Positions 47,961 through 56,877 of a stretch of DNA of 64,000 nt are shown one piece after another. The translations under genes and the position numbers were made by a program. This stretch comes from Pigmentiphaga sp. NML080357 (GTDB taxonomy: Bacteria; Pseudomonadota; Gammaproteobacteria; Burkholderiales; Burkholderiaceae_B). The stretch covers positions 59,590 to 123,589 of the forward strand of contig NZ_NINW01000045.1 of assembly GCF_002188465.1 (NCBI RefSeq), given 5' to 3'. How positions within the stretch are numbered: the first letter of the stretch is position 1; each line of letters opens with the position of its first letter. Below the pieces are notes generated by a model, which searched no databases, had not been told where the DNA came from, and saw only the letters and a list, made by a program, of their open reading frames with translations.

Positions 47961-47978
47961 GTTTTTCCTCGGACAGAT

Positions 47979-48956
47979 TCAATCGATGGTGATCCGGGTC
48001 GCCTTCACGACCTCCGCATAGCGGCGGATCTCGGCCCAGACGAAATCGTCGAAAGCTGCCGGGTCCCCCCGCGTCGGTATCTCGGCGCCGATGGTGTCCA
48101 GGAACCGCTGCCGCATGTCGGCAGACGCCAGCACCGAGTGCACCGCGTCGTTCAGTTTCTTCACCACCGCCGCCGGCGTTCCGGCCGGGGCGAAGAGCCC
48201 CATCCAGGTGAGAAATACGAAGTCTCGCAGGCCCGCCTCGCCCGCGGTAGGCACATCGGGAAACTGCCGCGAGCGGCCCGGGGAGGTCACGGCCAGCGCC
48301 CGCACTTTGCCGGCCCGGATGAGGGGCGCCAAGCTAGTCGTGGTATCGAAGCTGATCTGCACCTGTCCGGATGCCAGATCGACGGTGGACTGTCCGGCCC
48401 CCTTGTAGGGCACGTGCAGCAGCCGTACGCCCGTCAGCATCTTGAACGTCTCTCCCACGACATGCGGCGCGCTGCCATTGCCCGGAGACGAGTACGACAG
48501 CGCGTCGGGCTGGCGCCGGGCAATGGCCACGAGCTCCTCCAGCGACGCCGCGGCCAGCCCGGGCCAGACGGCGACGACGTGGGGAACCGAAGCAAGCATG
48601 GCGATCGGCGCGAAATCGCGGTCGGCGCGGAACGGCAGCGACCGGTAGACAGCCGGCGCGATGGCGTTGGTACTGTTGGCGCCCAGTAGCAAGGTATGGC
48701 CATCAGCCTCGGCCTTCGCGACCGCGCCGGCGGCCAGGGTACCCACGGCGCCCGGCCGGTTTTCCACGATGACCGGCTGGCCCAGCTCCTCGGCCAGGCG
48801 CGGGGCAATCAATCGCGCAATGATGTCCGTCCCGCCTGCCGGAGGAAATCCCACGACGATCCGGACCGGCTTGGAAGGATAGGCGTCCGCGGCCTGCGCC
48901 AGCCCGGTGCATAGGGCAAGCAGGCCGGCCACGATGCGCCCGGCAAAATCGAACAT
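47979..48956 (-). CDS. Bug/TctC-family periplasmic solute-binding receptor
   Basis: A 325-residue exported receptor starting at ATG 48956 with GGAGG upstream. Signal peptide MFDFAGRIVAGLLALCTGLA ending near AQA; family segments VRIVVGFPPAGGTDIIARLI, ENRPGAVGTLAAGAVAK and VPYKGAGQSTVDL. It is in the leftward unit of the large catabolic island, between the IclR gene and the oxidoreductase gene, so it should serve the same imported substrate. Confidence 0.92.
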   Translation of the reverse strand: MFDFAGRIVAGLLALCTGLAQAADAYPSKPVRIVVGFPPAGGTDIIARLIAPRLAEELGQPVIVENRPGAVGTLAAGAVAKAEADGHTLLLGANSTNAIAPAVYRSLPFRADRDFAPIAMLASVPHVVAVWPGLAAASLEELVAIARRQPDALSYSSPGNGSAPHVVGETFKMLTGVRLLHVPYKGAGQSTVDLASGQVQISFDTTTSLAPLIRAGKVRALAVTSPGRSRQFPDVPTAGEAGLRDFVFLTWMGLFAPAGTPAAVVKKLNDAVHSVLASADMRQRFLDTIGAEIPTRGDPAAFDDFVWAEIRRYAEVVKATRITID

Positions 48957-49004
48957 AGTGCCTCCTCCTTGGTTCTTCGCTGCCAATTTCTAGCCAGCAG
49001 CTTT

Positions 49005-49877
49005 CTAGTGGACGGTTGCTGCCTCCCTGGGTGCGCCCGCTGCGATGGGGCCGATGCGGCCGCAGCCTCCCCCGAGCTTGTGCGACGCTGCGATGGACGC
49101 TTGCCTGGCCTGGACCAGCAGGCTCGCCACCCGGCCCTTGGCTCGGGCGGTGGGAACGACGACCGTGAGCGCGTAGCGCACCGAACCGTCGCTGGCGAAA
49201 ATGGGTGTCGACAGGCCGGTGAGCCCGCCGACCCCACCGCCATGGGAAACCGCATATCCCTGGGATCGCGTCGTCGCGAGGATGGAAACGAGTTCCTTGG
49301 CCGAGCACTTCGCCACCTTGGCGGCCGAGGGAAGCACCACTTGCAGCTCACGCTCCGGCAGGTAGGCCATCAACACCATCGATGCGGCGCCCAGTCCCAG
49401 CGGGACGCGCTCGCCGGGTTTGTTGACGCCGATGAGCGGCGATTTGGAGCGCGCGACGTCGATGCAGACGCGCTCGTTGCCGCTGACGGAATTCAAAGTA
49501 ACGTTCTCCCCGGTTGCTGCGGCCAGTTCCTCCAGAACCGGACGCAGCAAGCGCGCGACGTCCAGCGATCGGTTCGCGATCCCGGCCAACCGCACGAACT
49601 CCAGCGACAGGCTGTAGCGTAAGTCCGGGAGGCGGACCAGATACCCCGCCTGCTCGAGGGCACCGACCAGGCGGAAGGCTGTGGATTTGGCCAGACCGAT
49701 GCGATCGGCGATCTGCTGCAGCGTGAGACTGGGCTGCTCGGGAGAGAAACAACGGATGATGGCGAATGCCCTTTCAAGCGTACGCATATCGCTACCTCTC
49801 GTGTCCAAGGCGACGTGGTCCCGCCGGCCGGCATCGCGACGATCCTCTCCGCCCGTCTCTAGAAGAGGCGTGCTCAT
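49005..49877 (-). CDS. IclR-family transcriptional regulator
   Basis: A 290-residue IclR-type regulator. The winged helix-turn-helix is clear (LERAFAIIRCFSPEQPSLTL, QQIADRIGLAKSTAFRLVGA, YSLSLEFVRLAGIAN), followed by the effector domain (NVTLNSVSGNERVCIDVARS, GERVPLGLGAASMVLMAYLP, GVGGLTGLSTPIF). ATG 49877 overlaps the upstream CoA-transferase stop by 4 bp, so regulator and enzyme are translated together; ATG at about 49788 is a shorter alternative without the 30-residue N-terminal extension. It is the only regulator in the island and the likely binder of the palindrome found four times between 51.2 and 59.5 kb. Confidence 0.9.
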   Translation of the reverse strand: MSTPLLETGGEDRRDAGRRDHVALDTRGSDMRTLERAFAIIRCFSPEQPSLTLQQIADRIGLAKSTAFRLVGALEQAGYLVRLPDLRYSLSLEFVRLAGIANRSLDVARLLRPVLEELAAATGENVTLNSVSGNERVCIDVARSKSPLIGVNKPGERVPLGLGAASMVLMAYLPERELQVVLPSAAKVAKCSAKELVSILATTRSQGYAVSHGGGVGGLTGLSTPIFASDGSVRYALTVVVPTARAKGRVASLLVQARQASIAASHKLGGGCGRIGPIAAGAPREAATVH

Positions 49878-51172
49878 CGCTGCATGGTGTCCGGCGCGGG
49901 TTCGGTGGAAGGAACGGGCCATGCCACCGTACCAGAATTTGCGGCCAGGCCGTACACCTCGGCATTGTGCTGCCCCAGGTCCGGGGCGGCGTGGCGATAG
50001 ACCACCGGGCTCTCGGACAAACGCAGCGGGCTGGCAATGGTGGGGATCCGGCTGCCGGCCGTCCGCGCATGCGGCAGCCATGCGACCATGCCCCGCGCCT
50101 GCACCTGCGGATCACTGAAGACGCGCTCGACATCGTTGATCGGTCCGCAGGGCACGCCGGCCTCGGAACAACGCCGCACGCATTCGTCCACGGTCCGCGA
50201 GGCGAACGCCGCATGCAAATGGCCGTCGAGCTCAGCCGAATGGGCCAGCCGTGCCTCGTTGGTCGCATACCGCGGATCGGTCTCCAGCTGCGCGAGGCCG
50301 AAGGCTCGGCAGAACTTGCGGAACTGCTGGTCGTTGCCGACGATGAGCATGATGCGGCCGTCGCGGCAGCCATAGGCATCGCTCGGCGCAACCATCGGCA
50401 ACCGATTGCCGTGCCGCCGGGGAGCGCCGTTGCCCGCCAGGAAGCGCAGTCCGAGGTGCGCCAGCGACGCCACGCCCACGTCGAGCAAGGCCAGGTCGAT
50501 ATGCTGCCCGCGGCCGGAACGGGACCGGCGCTGCAGCGCCGCCAGTATCCCGACGGCGGCATACAGGCCGCTCATCAGATCGATGACAGGCAGCCCGGCC
50601 TTGACCGGCCCGCCGCCAGCGACGTCGTCGGGCTGGCCGGTGAAACTCATCAGTCCGCACATTCCCTGGATGATGGTGTCGTAGCCAGGCCTGTCCCGAT
50701 AGGGGCCGGTCTGGCCGAAGCCGGTGATCGAGCAATAGATCAGGGCAGGATTGCGCGCCGACAACGCGGCGTAGTCGAGGCCATAGCGGGCGAGTGTGCC
50801 CGCCTTGAAATTCTCCACCAACACGTCGGCCTGGGCGGCGAGGTCGCGCAGCAGGGCCGCGGCGGCGGGATCGGACAGATCGATCTCCACCGAGCGCTTG
50901 CCGCGATTGCAGGCCGAAAATGACACCGACTCGCCCGTGGGGTTGCCCGCATCGTCGCACATGAAAGGTGGCGCCCACGCACGGCTGTCGTCGCCTGCTC
51001 CGGGCCGTTCGACCTTGATCACGTCGGCTCCCAGGTCGCCGAGTATCTGAGTGCACCACGGCCCGGCGATGACGCGCGACAAGTCGAGCACGCGCACGCC
51101 GGCCAAGGCAGTGGCCGCCGGCTCGGCATCCGGAGCGGGATTCGGACTGGAATGAAAGTTCATACGAGACAT
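49874..51172 (-). CDS. CaiB/BaiF family III CoA-transferase
   Basis: A 432-residue family III CoA-transferase, moving CoA between carboxylic acids. Motifs: LAGVRVLDLSRVIAGPWCTQ, LGDLGADVIKVERPGAGD, SCNRGKRSVEIDL-like (FSACNRGKRSVEIDLSD), KAGLPVIDLMSGLYAAVGIL with the probable catalytic Asp, and GQHIDLALLD. It is first in the leftward unit and overlaps iclR by 4 bp. The palindrome at 51248-51272 lies in its promoter region. A second family III transferase is at 53350. Confidence 0.93.
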   Translation of the reverse strand: MSRMNFHSSPNPAPDAEPAATALAGVRVLDLSRVIAGPWCTQILGDLGADVIKVERPGAGDDSRAWAPPFMCDDAGNPTGESVSFSACNRGKRSVEIDLSDPAAAALLRDLAAQADVLVENFKAGTLARYGLDYAALSARNPALIYCSITGFGQTGPYRDRPGYDTIIQGMCGLMSFTGQPDDVAGGGPVKAGLPVIDLMSGLYAAVGILAALQRRSRSGRGQHIDLALLDVGVASLAHLGLRFLAGNGAPRRHGNRLPMVAPSDAYGCRDGRIMLIVGNDQQFRKFCRAFGLAQLETDPRYATNEARLAHSAELDGHLHAAFASRTVDECVRRCSEAGVPCGPINDVERVFSDPQVQARGMVAWLPHARTAGSRIPTIASPLRLSESPVVYRHAAPDLGQHNAEVYGLAANSGTVAWPVPSTEPAPDTMQR

Positions 51173-51247
51173 CGCGCCTGTTCGATGGTGGCGGCGGACG
51201 GACCCGCCGGATGCCCGGATTTAATCACCGCGCCGGCATGCCGCCAT

Positions 51248-51272
51248 GCCGGTTCCGTGGTATGGAACCGGC
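51248..51272. promoter_or_regulatory. Island palindrome, site 1 (divergent promoter)
   Basis: GCCGGTTCC-N7-GGAACCGGC, perfect 9-bp arms, in the gap between the leftward CoA-transferase/IclR unit (start 51172) and the rightward Bug gene (start 51352). Same core and spacing as three further sites. Proposed IclR operator. Confidence 0.65.
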
Positions 51273-51351
51273 CGCGCCTTTGGCCGATTGCTGCGCAAAC
51301 TCCCGTTATCGGTCCACGCGAACCGCGTCCTACACAACATCGGAGACAGAC

Positions 51352-52371
51352 ATGCAAGCAGCGGCGATAGACAGCGACCATCCGCGGTCGCGTAGAAGGC
51401 GGCATTTGTGCTCTGCGGCCTTGACGGCGGCCGCGGCATGGCAGGTCGGCGCGAGGATGGCGAAGGCGGCCGATTATCCAGCGCGGCAGGTGCGCTTCGT
51501 CGTTCCGTTTCCCCCGGGCGGCGCAGCCGACGTGGTGGCACGCCTGTTCGCGGAGCCCATGGGCCGTCTGCTGGGTCAATCTGTCTACATCGAGAACAAG
51601 CCCGGTGCAGGCACCACGATAGGCGCGGCCCAGGTGGCCCGCGCCGAACCGGACGGCTATACCCTGCTCTTCACTACCTCGAGCCCCATCACGGTCGCGC
51701 CACACTTTCAGAAAGCCAGCTATCGCCCCGAACAAGACTTCGACACCATCATGCTGGTCGGGGATACGCCCATGATCGTCGTGACGTCGGCCCAGCACTC
51801 CTCAATCGCCACCCTGGAAGAGCTGATCGCCCGGATCCGTTCGCAGCCGGGCAAAGTCACCGCCGCGCTAACCGGCAACGGCACCATAGGCCACCTGGCG
51901 ACCGAGCAATTCCGTCACATGGGCGGCCTCGATTTCCTGCAGGTCCCCTATAAGGGCATAGGGGAGGCCTACAACGATCTCATCGCCGGACGGCTGGACT
52001 TCGCCATCGTCTCGTTCGCCTCCGCCATGCCTCATCTGGAAAGGCAGCAATTACGGGCGCTCGCCGTCACCACGCGCGAGCGGTCGCCGGCATTGCCGCG
52101 GATACCGACGGTGGCCGAGGCCGGCGTTCCCGGATACGACATCTCGTTCTGGTTCGGCATTCTCGGACCGCGCGGTCTTCCCGTGGCGGTAACCGCAACG
52201 GTTGCCCGTGCGGCGCGCGAGGCCATGGCCGACCCGACTCTGCGCGGACAGATGGAAAGGCTATGGATCGCGCCGCGCCAGATCGCCGGGGACGAGTTCC
52301 GGGCACTGATCCGCACCGAGAACGCGCAGTGGGACGCGCTCGTGAAGAAAAGCGGCGCGCGGCTGCATTGA
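51352..52371 (+). CDS. Bug/TctC-family periplasmic solute-binding receptor
   Basis: A 339-residue exported receptor. Start ATG 51352 with GGAGACAG upstream; the frame runs back to 51211 but without homology. The N-terminus has an unusual signal with four consecutive Arg (SRRRRHLCSAALTAAAAW) that resembles a twin-arginine signal. Family segments: VRFVVPFPPGGAADVVARLF, ENKPGAGTTIGAAQVAR, PDGYTLLFTTSS and VPYKGIGEAYNDLIAG. Opens the rightward half of the catabolic island behind palindrome site 1. Confidence 0.92.
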   Translation: MQAAAIDSDHPRSRRRRHLCSAALTAAAAWQVGARMAKAADYPARQVRFVVPFPPGGAADVVARLFAEPMGRLLGQSVYIENKPGAGTTIGAAQVARAEPDGYTLLFTTSSPITVAPHFQKASYRPEQDFDTIMLVGDTPMIVVTSAQHSSIATLEELIARIRSQPGKVTAALTGNGTIGHLATEQFRHMGGLDFLQVPYKGIGEAYNDLIAGRLDFAIVSFASAMPHLERQQLRALAVTTRERSPALPRIPTVAEAGVPGYDISFWFGILGPRGLPVAVTATVARAAREAMADPTLRGQMERLWIAPRQIAGDEFRALIRTENAQWDALVKKSGARLH

Positions 52372-52406
52372 CGGACAGCACGACGGCCGGCTCGCCGCCG
52401 GGGTAG

Positions 52407-52427
52407 CGGTTCCATGCCGTAGAACCG
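52407..52427. promoter_or_regulatory. Island palindrome, site 2
   Basis: CGGTTCC-ATGCCGT-AGAACCG: same arms and 7-bp spacer as the other sites, with one mismatch in the right arm. It is in the gap between the Bug gene (stop 52371) and the SDR gene (start 52536). Confidence 0.55.
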
Positions 52428-52535
52428 GGAATCCGCGCCGTCGCCGGACCGATAGGATGCAGCTACCCACGCTCACCGCCGGCAGCGCCCGGCACATTCC
52501 TGCCAGAACATCGATAACACGGAGAGCGAGACAAC

Positions 52536-53318
52536 ATGGATCAGGACCTGCAAGGACAGGTGGCGCTGGTAATCGGATCGACCACCAGCGTCGGCTACCG
52601 GGTGGCAGAAACGCTTGCGCGGCGCGGAGCGAGCGTGGCCTTGAACGGCCGCGGCGAAGACGCCGGCCGGCGTGCTCTCGAACGACTCGGGGCCGGCGAA
52701 ACACAGGCGATTTTCCAAGCTGGCGACGCCACGTCGCATGACGACATGGTCCGCGTCGTGGACGATGTCGAACGCCGCCTCGGCCCCATCGGCATCCTGG
52801 TCTGCTGCGGCGGTTCGGCACGACCCGGTCCCACGCCCTTCCTCGACCTGGCCCCGGAGCAGATCATGCCTGCGCTCGAGGGCCGGCTCCTGCCCCGGCT
52901 GATGCCCGTGCGCGCCGCCGCACCGCGCATGCGCGAGCGGCGCGGCGGAAGCATCGTGCTGATGGCGTCGGATGCCGGCCGCTTTCCCACACCGGGCGAA
53001 TCGCTGATCGGCGCCGCCGGCGCCGCCATCATGCTGATGACCAAGACGCTCGCCAAGGAATTTTCGCGGTGGAGCATCCGCGTCAACTGCGTGGCGCTGA
53101 CCTTGACCGCCGACACCGAACGCTACGAACAAATCTTCAGTTCGCCGAGTTTTTCGAATGATCTATTCACCAAGGCCCTGGCCCGATTCCCCGCCGGCCG
53201 TGCACCCACCGCATCGGAAGTGGCCGAGGTGGCGGCGTTCCTTGCCTCGCCGCGCGCAGGGCAGGTGACCGGGCAGACTGTCAGCGTCAACGGCGGCCTG
53301 TCGTTCGGCGGCTGGTAG
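52536..53318 (+). CDS. SDR-family protein lacking the catalytic Tyr-Lys
   Basis: A 260-residue short-chain dehydrogenase/reductase fold. The cofactor loop is present (LVIGSTTSVGYRVAETLA), as are the ILVCCGG strand and the C-terminal VNGGLSFGGW. The catalytic region is abnormal: at the positions expected for YxxxK, thirteen residues after S145, the protein has I158 and G162 (SLIGAAGAA). It is therefore probably not a normal oxidoreductase; it may be a pseudoenzyme, a binding subunit or use another mechanism. Follows palindrome site 2 and precedes a CoA-transferase by 31 bp. Confidence 0.85.
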   Translation: MDQDLQGQVALVIGSTTSVGYRVAETLARRGASVALNGRGEDAGRRALERLGAGETQAIFQAGDATSHDDMVRVVDDVERRLGPIGILVCCGGSARPGPTPFLDLAPEQIMPALEGRLLPRLMPVRAAAPRMRERRGGSIVLMASDAGRFPTPGESLIGAAGAAIMLMTKTLAKEFSRWSIRVNCVALTLTADTERYEQIFSSPSFSNDLFTKALARFPAGRAPTASEVAEVAAFLASPRAGQVTGQTVSVNGGLSFGGW

Positions 53319-53349
53319 ACCGGGCGTCCTTCATCCAGTCCCTGCCATC

Positions 53350-54564
53350 ATGGATACTCCCGCTTCGCCCAGCGCCCCGATCCCGCCCCTGCAAGGCGTC
53401 CGCGTCCTCGACGTGTCGACCCGCGTCGCAGGCCCCTACTGCTCCTGCGTGCTGGCCGAGTTCGGCGCCGACGTCGTCAAGATCGAGCAGCCGGGACAAG
53501 GCGACCCCTATCGCTCGGTTGGCACTATGACCGCCGAGGGTTCTTCCCTCAACTTTCTCAACGACAATCGCAACAAACGCAGCATGACGCTGGACTTGCA
53601 TACCGAGGCCGGTGCGGAGATCTTCAAGCGCATGGCAGCCGATGCCGACATGGTCGTGGAGAACTTCCGCCCCGGCACCCTCGAAAAGTGGGGGCTCGGC
53701 TATGACGTGCTGGAAGCGGCAAACCCCGGCCTGATCCTTGTACGCGTGTCGGCATACGGGCAGAGCGGCCCCTACAGCGGACGGGCCGGCGTGGCGCGCC
53801 TGGCCTATGGCTTCGCCGGCATATCCTACCTGTGCGGGCAGGCCGATGGCCCACCCCTGTATCCGGGCACGAATGCGCTGGGCGACTACATCGCGGGGCA
53901 GTGCGCCGCCACGGGCGCGCTCCTGGCCTATATCGCACGCGGCCGCCACGGCCGCGGCCAGGTCGTGGACGTGAGCCTGTACGAAAGCCTGCTGCGCATG
54001 CTGGACGAACTGGTACCGGCCTACGCCATGACGGGCTATGTACGCGAACGATCCGGTGCGAGCAGTCCTCATACCGTGCCGAGCAACCATTACCGCACTC
54101 GAGATGGCAATTGGATCACACTGTCGGCATCGTCGAGCCAGATGTTCCGGCGCCTGGCCGAGGAAATGGGCCATCCGGAACTGGCGGACCGCTTTCCCAC
54201 CAGCGCCGCGCGGGTCCGGAACCGCGACGAGGTCGAACGTTACGTCTGCGCATGGGTAGCCGGCATGACGCGGGACCAGGCCATCGAGGCCGGCCTGCGG
54301 TGCGGAGTGCCGATAGGTCCGATCAACAGCGTCCGGGACTTGTTCGAGGATCCACACGTGCGCCGGCGCGGCACGCTCAGGACCGTGGCTGGCGATGCCG
54401 GGACGCCTGTGACGCTAGTCGATACGACGCCGCGACTGTCTCGCGACGCCGGCGGAATACGCGCCCTCGGCCCGCGCATGGGCGAGCACACGGAGTCGAT
54501 ATTGCGGCAACTCGGCATGTCGAACGACGACATCGCGGCCCTGCGGACCGCACGAGTCATCTGA
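53350..54564 (+). CDS. CaiB/BaiF family III CoA-transferase
   Basis: A 404-residue family III CoA-transferase. Motifs: LQGVRVLDVSTRVAGPYCSC, VLAEFGADVVKIEQPGQGDP, NDNRNKRSMTLDLHTEAGAE, YPGTNALGDYIAGQCAATGA with the probable catalytic Asp, and GRGQVVDVSLYESLLRML. It is clearly distinct from the transferase at 49874, so the island has two transferases, perhaps for the incoming acid and for a later acid intermediate. It lies between the SDR and Bug genes with 30-bp gaps. Confidence 0.93.
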   Translation: MDTPASPSAPIPPLQGVRVLDVSTRVAGPYCSCVLAEFGADVVKIEQPGQGDPYRSVGTMTAEGSSLNFLNDNRNKRSMTLDLHTEAGAEIFKRMAADADMVVENFRPGTLEKWGLGYDVLEAANPGLILVRVSAYGQSGPYSGRAGVARLAYGFAGISYLCGQADGPPLYPGTNALGDYIAGQCAATGALLAYIARGRHGRGQVVDVSLYESLLRMLDELVPAYAMTGYVRERSGASSPHTVPSNHYRTRDGNWITLSASSSQMFRRLAEEMGHPELADRFPTSAARVRNRDEVERYVCAWVAGMTRDQAIEAGLRCGVPIGPINSVRDLFEDPHVRRRGTLRTVAGDAGTPVTLVDTTPRLSRDAGGIRALGPRMGEHTESILRQLGMSNDDIAALRTARVI

Positions 54565-54594
54565 GAGCCCGCCGTCTCGTTTACGGAGCCCGAC

Positions 54595-55560
54595 ATGGCT
54601 ATCTTCCGCATTCTGCCGGTCCTCGTCGCCGCGCTGGCCGCCGGGGCGGGTCAGGCACAAGACTATCCCTCTCGGCCCGTGCGCGTAATCGTGCCGTGGC
54701 CGGCCGGAGGGTCCAATGACACAACCGCCCGGGTGGTCATGAAAGCCGTTTCCGAGTCCATCGGCCAGCCCGTCGTGGTCGAGAACAAGGCGGGCGCGGC
54801 GGGACTGATCGGCGCCAACCTTGTCGCCAAGGCCCGCCCCGATGGCTATACGCTGATGGTCCATTCGGCCACTCACTTGGCCAATGCATTCCTTTACAAG
54901 AAGCTGCCGTACGACACGCTGCGCGATTTCACGCCGGTCGCGCTGCTGGCGGCCCAGCCCAGCGCACTCGCCGTACGCGCGTCGCTGCCGGCGCGCAATG
55001 TCGGCGAATTCGTCAAGCTGGCGCGCAGCCGGCCACGGGGCTTGTCCTACTCGTCGGCCGGCGTGGCCAGCGCCTCGCATCTGCCGATGCTGATGTTGGC
55101 CGCGGCCACCGGCGTCGACCTGCTGCATGTTCCCTACAACGGCGGCAACCCGCAAACCATGGCGCTGGCAGCGCAGGAAGTGGACGCTTCGATCACCATC
55201 CTCTCCACGGTCCTGCCCCATCTGCAGTCCGGCGCGGTGCGGCTTCTGGCCGTCACGTCGGTCGGACGATCGAGTGCGGTGCCCGAGGTACCGACCTTGG
55301 CCGAAGCCGGTATCAAGGACTTCGACTTCACGCCTTGGATCGGGCTATTCGCCCCGACGGATACGCCCGCCGCGATAGTCGGGAAGTTGAATACCGAGGT
55401 TCGCAAGGCGCTGGACCGGCCGGAAGTACGCAAGACGCTGCAGAGGCAGGCCCTGGACCCATGGCCGGCCAGCCCCGCTGAATTCTCGCGGCGCGTACGC
55501 GAGGACAGCGACAAATATGCGGCGCTGATCCGGGCGACCGGAGCCGGCCTGAAGGAGTAA
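54595..55560 (+). CDS. Bug/TctC-family periplasmic solute-binding receptor
   Basis: A 321-residue exported receptor starting at ATG 54595 (MAIFRILPVLVAALAAGAG, cut near GQA). Family segments VRVIVPWPAGGSNDTTARVV, ENKAGAAGLIGANLVAK and VPYNGGNPQTMALA. It is the third Bug receptor in the island; three different receptors could recognise related forms of the substrate. It follows the CoA-transferase gene by 30 bp and precedes palindrome site 3. Confidence 0.92.
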   Translation: MAIFRILPVLVAALAAGAGQAQDYPSRPVRVIVPWPAGGSNDTTARVVMKAVSESIGQPVVVENKAGAAGLIGANLVAKARPDGYTLMVHSATHLANAFLYKKLPYDTLRDFTPVALLAAQPSALAVRASLPARNVGEFVKLARSRPRGLSYSSAGVASASHLPMLMLAAATGVDLLHVPYNGGNPQTMALAAQEVDASITILSTVLPHLQSGAVRLLAVTSVGRSSAVPEVPTLAEAGIKDFDFTPWIGLFAPTDTPAAIVGKLNTEVRKALDRPEVRKTLQRQALDPWPASPAEFSRRVREDSDKYAALIRATGAGLKE

Positions 55561-55577
55561 GGCAGATCGCGCGCAGA

Positions 55578-55600
55578 CCGGTTCCATGGACCGGAACCGC
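55578..55600. promoter_or_regulatory. Island palindrome, site 3
   Basis: CCGGTTCC-ATGGACC-GGAACCGC, perfect 7-bp core arms with the same 7-bp spacer, in the gap between the Bug gene (stop 55560) and the acyl-CoA dehydrogenase gene (start 55681). Confidence 0.65.
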
Positions 55601-55680
55601 GGGTCACGGCGCGCTCTCAGCCCCTACGATGCAACGAACCGGCCGCCTGTGCCCCTCGCAATGTCGCCACTGGAGACCTC

Positions 55681-56835
55681 ATGGACTTTTCCCTTTCCCC
55701 CGAGCAACGAGAGATGATCGACGCCATCAGGAAAGTACGCCTGAAGGAAATCGCACCCAAGTCCATCCGCTGGCTCGACGGTGAATTCCCGCACGAGAAT
55801 CTGGCCAGCCTGGCACGAATCGGCGTGCTCGGCATGGCCATCCCCGAGGAATACGGGGGGACCGACGCCAGCGTACTGGATACCGTACTGGCTCTGGAAG
55901 AGATCAGCAAGGCCTGCTATGTGACCGGCGTCGCGGTGGAAGGGGAAATAGGGGTACAGGCGCGCATCATCGCTACCTTCGCGCCCGACCACTTGAAGGC
56001 GCGCTACCTGCCTCGCGTGGCGGCGGGAGAGGCCACGTTGTCGATCTGCATGACGGAACCGGACGCCGGCACTGACGTGCCGAACTACCGGACGAACAGC
56101 CGCATCGTTGGCGACCGCGTCGTGGTGAACGGCGCCAAGACCCTGATCAGCCGCGCAGACATCGCCGACGTGCTGATCGTATTCACTCGCGTGAATGGCA
56201 TTGCCGGTGCCCAGGGCATAGGCTGCGTCCTCGTGCCGCGCGGCACCAAGGGTCTGATCGCCAAGCCGTCCTACCACACGATGGGCGGGGAGCAATTGAG
56301 CGACGTGGTGTTCGAGGACTGCGAAGTGCCACTGGACCACCTCATCCTGCGCGAGAACAGCATGAAGACGCTCATGGGCGCCTTCAACACACAACGCTGC
56401 CTGAACGCGGCCATCTGCCTGGGCTTGGCGGAAGGCGCCCTGGAACAGGCCATCCAATACATGCGCGATCGGAAGGCCTTCGGACAGCGGATAGGCGATT
56501 TCCAGGGCCTGCGCTGGAAAACGGCAGACATGTTCATCGAGATCGAGGCCGCCCGCTGCCTGCTGTATCGAGCGGCCGCCAGCGCCGCGCCGTTTCCCGA
56601 GCCGGTCATCACGGCGGCTGCCAAGACCTATTGCAACGAGATGTGCATACGGGTCACCAGCGAGGCGGTCCAGATCCATGGCGGCTACGGCTTCACCGAC
56701 GAGTTCATGGTTTCCAGGTTGTTCCGCGGCGCGCGATACGGCAGCCTCGGTGGCGGCACCACGGAGACGCTGCGCAACTATCTCGGCCGCCATCTCGTGG
56801 AACACGTCGATCTGGCCAGCGGAATAGGCGCCTGA
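55681..56835 (+). CDS. Acyl-CoA dehydrogenase
   Basis: A 384-residue flavin acyl-CoA dehydrogenase, introducing a 2,3 double bond into an acyl-CoA. Features: MAIPEEYGGTDAS, ICMTEPDAGTDVPNY (FAD/substrate loop), GFTDEFMVSRLFRGARYGSL and GGGTTETLRNYLGR, where the Glu of TET is in the usual catalytic-base position. Start ATG 55681 follows GGAGACCTC. It heads a group with the AtuA pair, downstream of palindrome site 3. Confidence 0.94.
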   Translation: MDFSLSPEQREMIDAIRKVRLKEIAPKSIRWLDGEFPHENLASLARIGVLGMAIPEEYGGTDASVLDTVLALEEISKACYVTGVAVEGEIGVQARIIATFAPDHLKARYLPRVAAGEATLSICMTEPDAGTDVPNYRTNSRIVGDRVVVNGAKTLISRADIADVLIVFTRVNGIAGAQGIGCVLVPRGTKGLIAKPSYHTMGGEQLSDVVFEDCEVPLDHLILRENSMKTLMGAFNTQRCLNAAICLGLAEGALEQAIQYMRDRKAFGQRIGDFQGLRWKTADMFIEIEAARCLLYRAAASAAPFPEPVITAAAKTYCNEMCIRVTSEAVQIHGGYGFTDEFMVSRLFRGARYGSLGGGTTETLRNYLGRHLVEHVDLASGIGA

Positions 56836-56877
56836 GGGCACGCGGGGAATAGGCACGGCAGGTCAAACGGAGAAACC

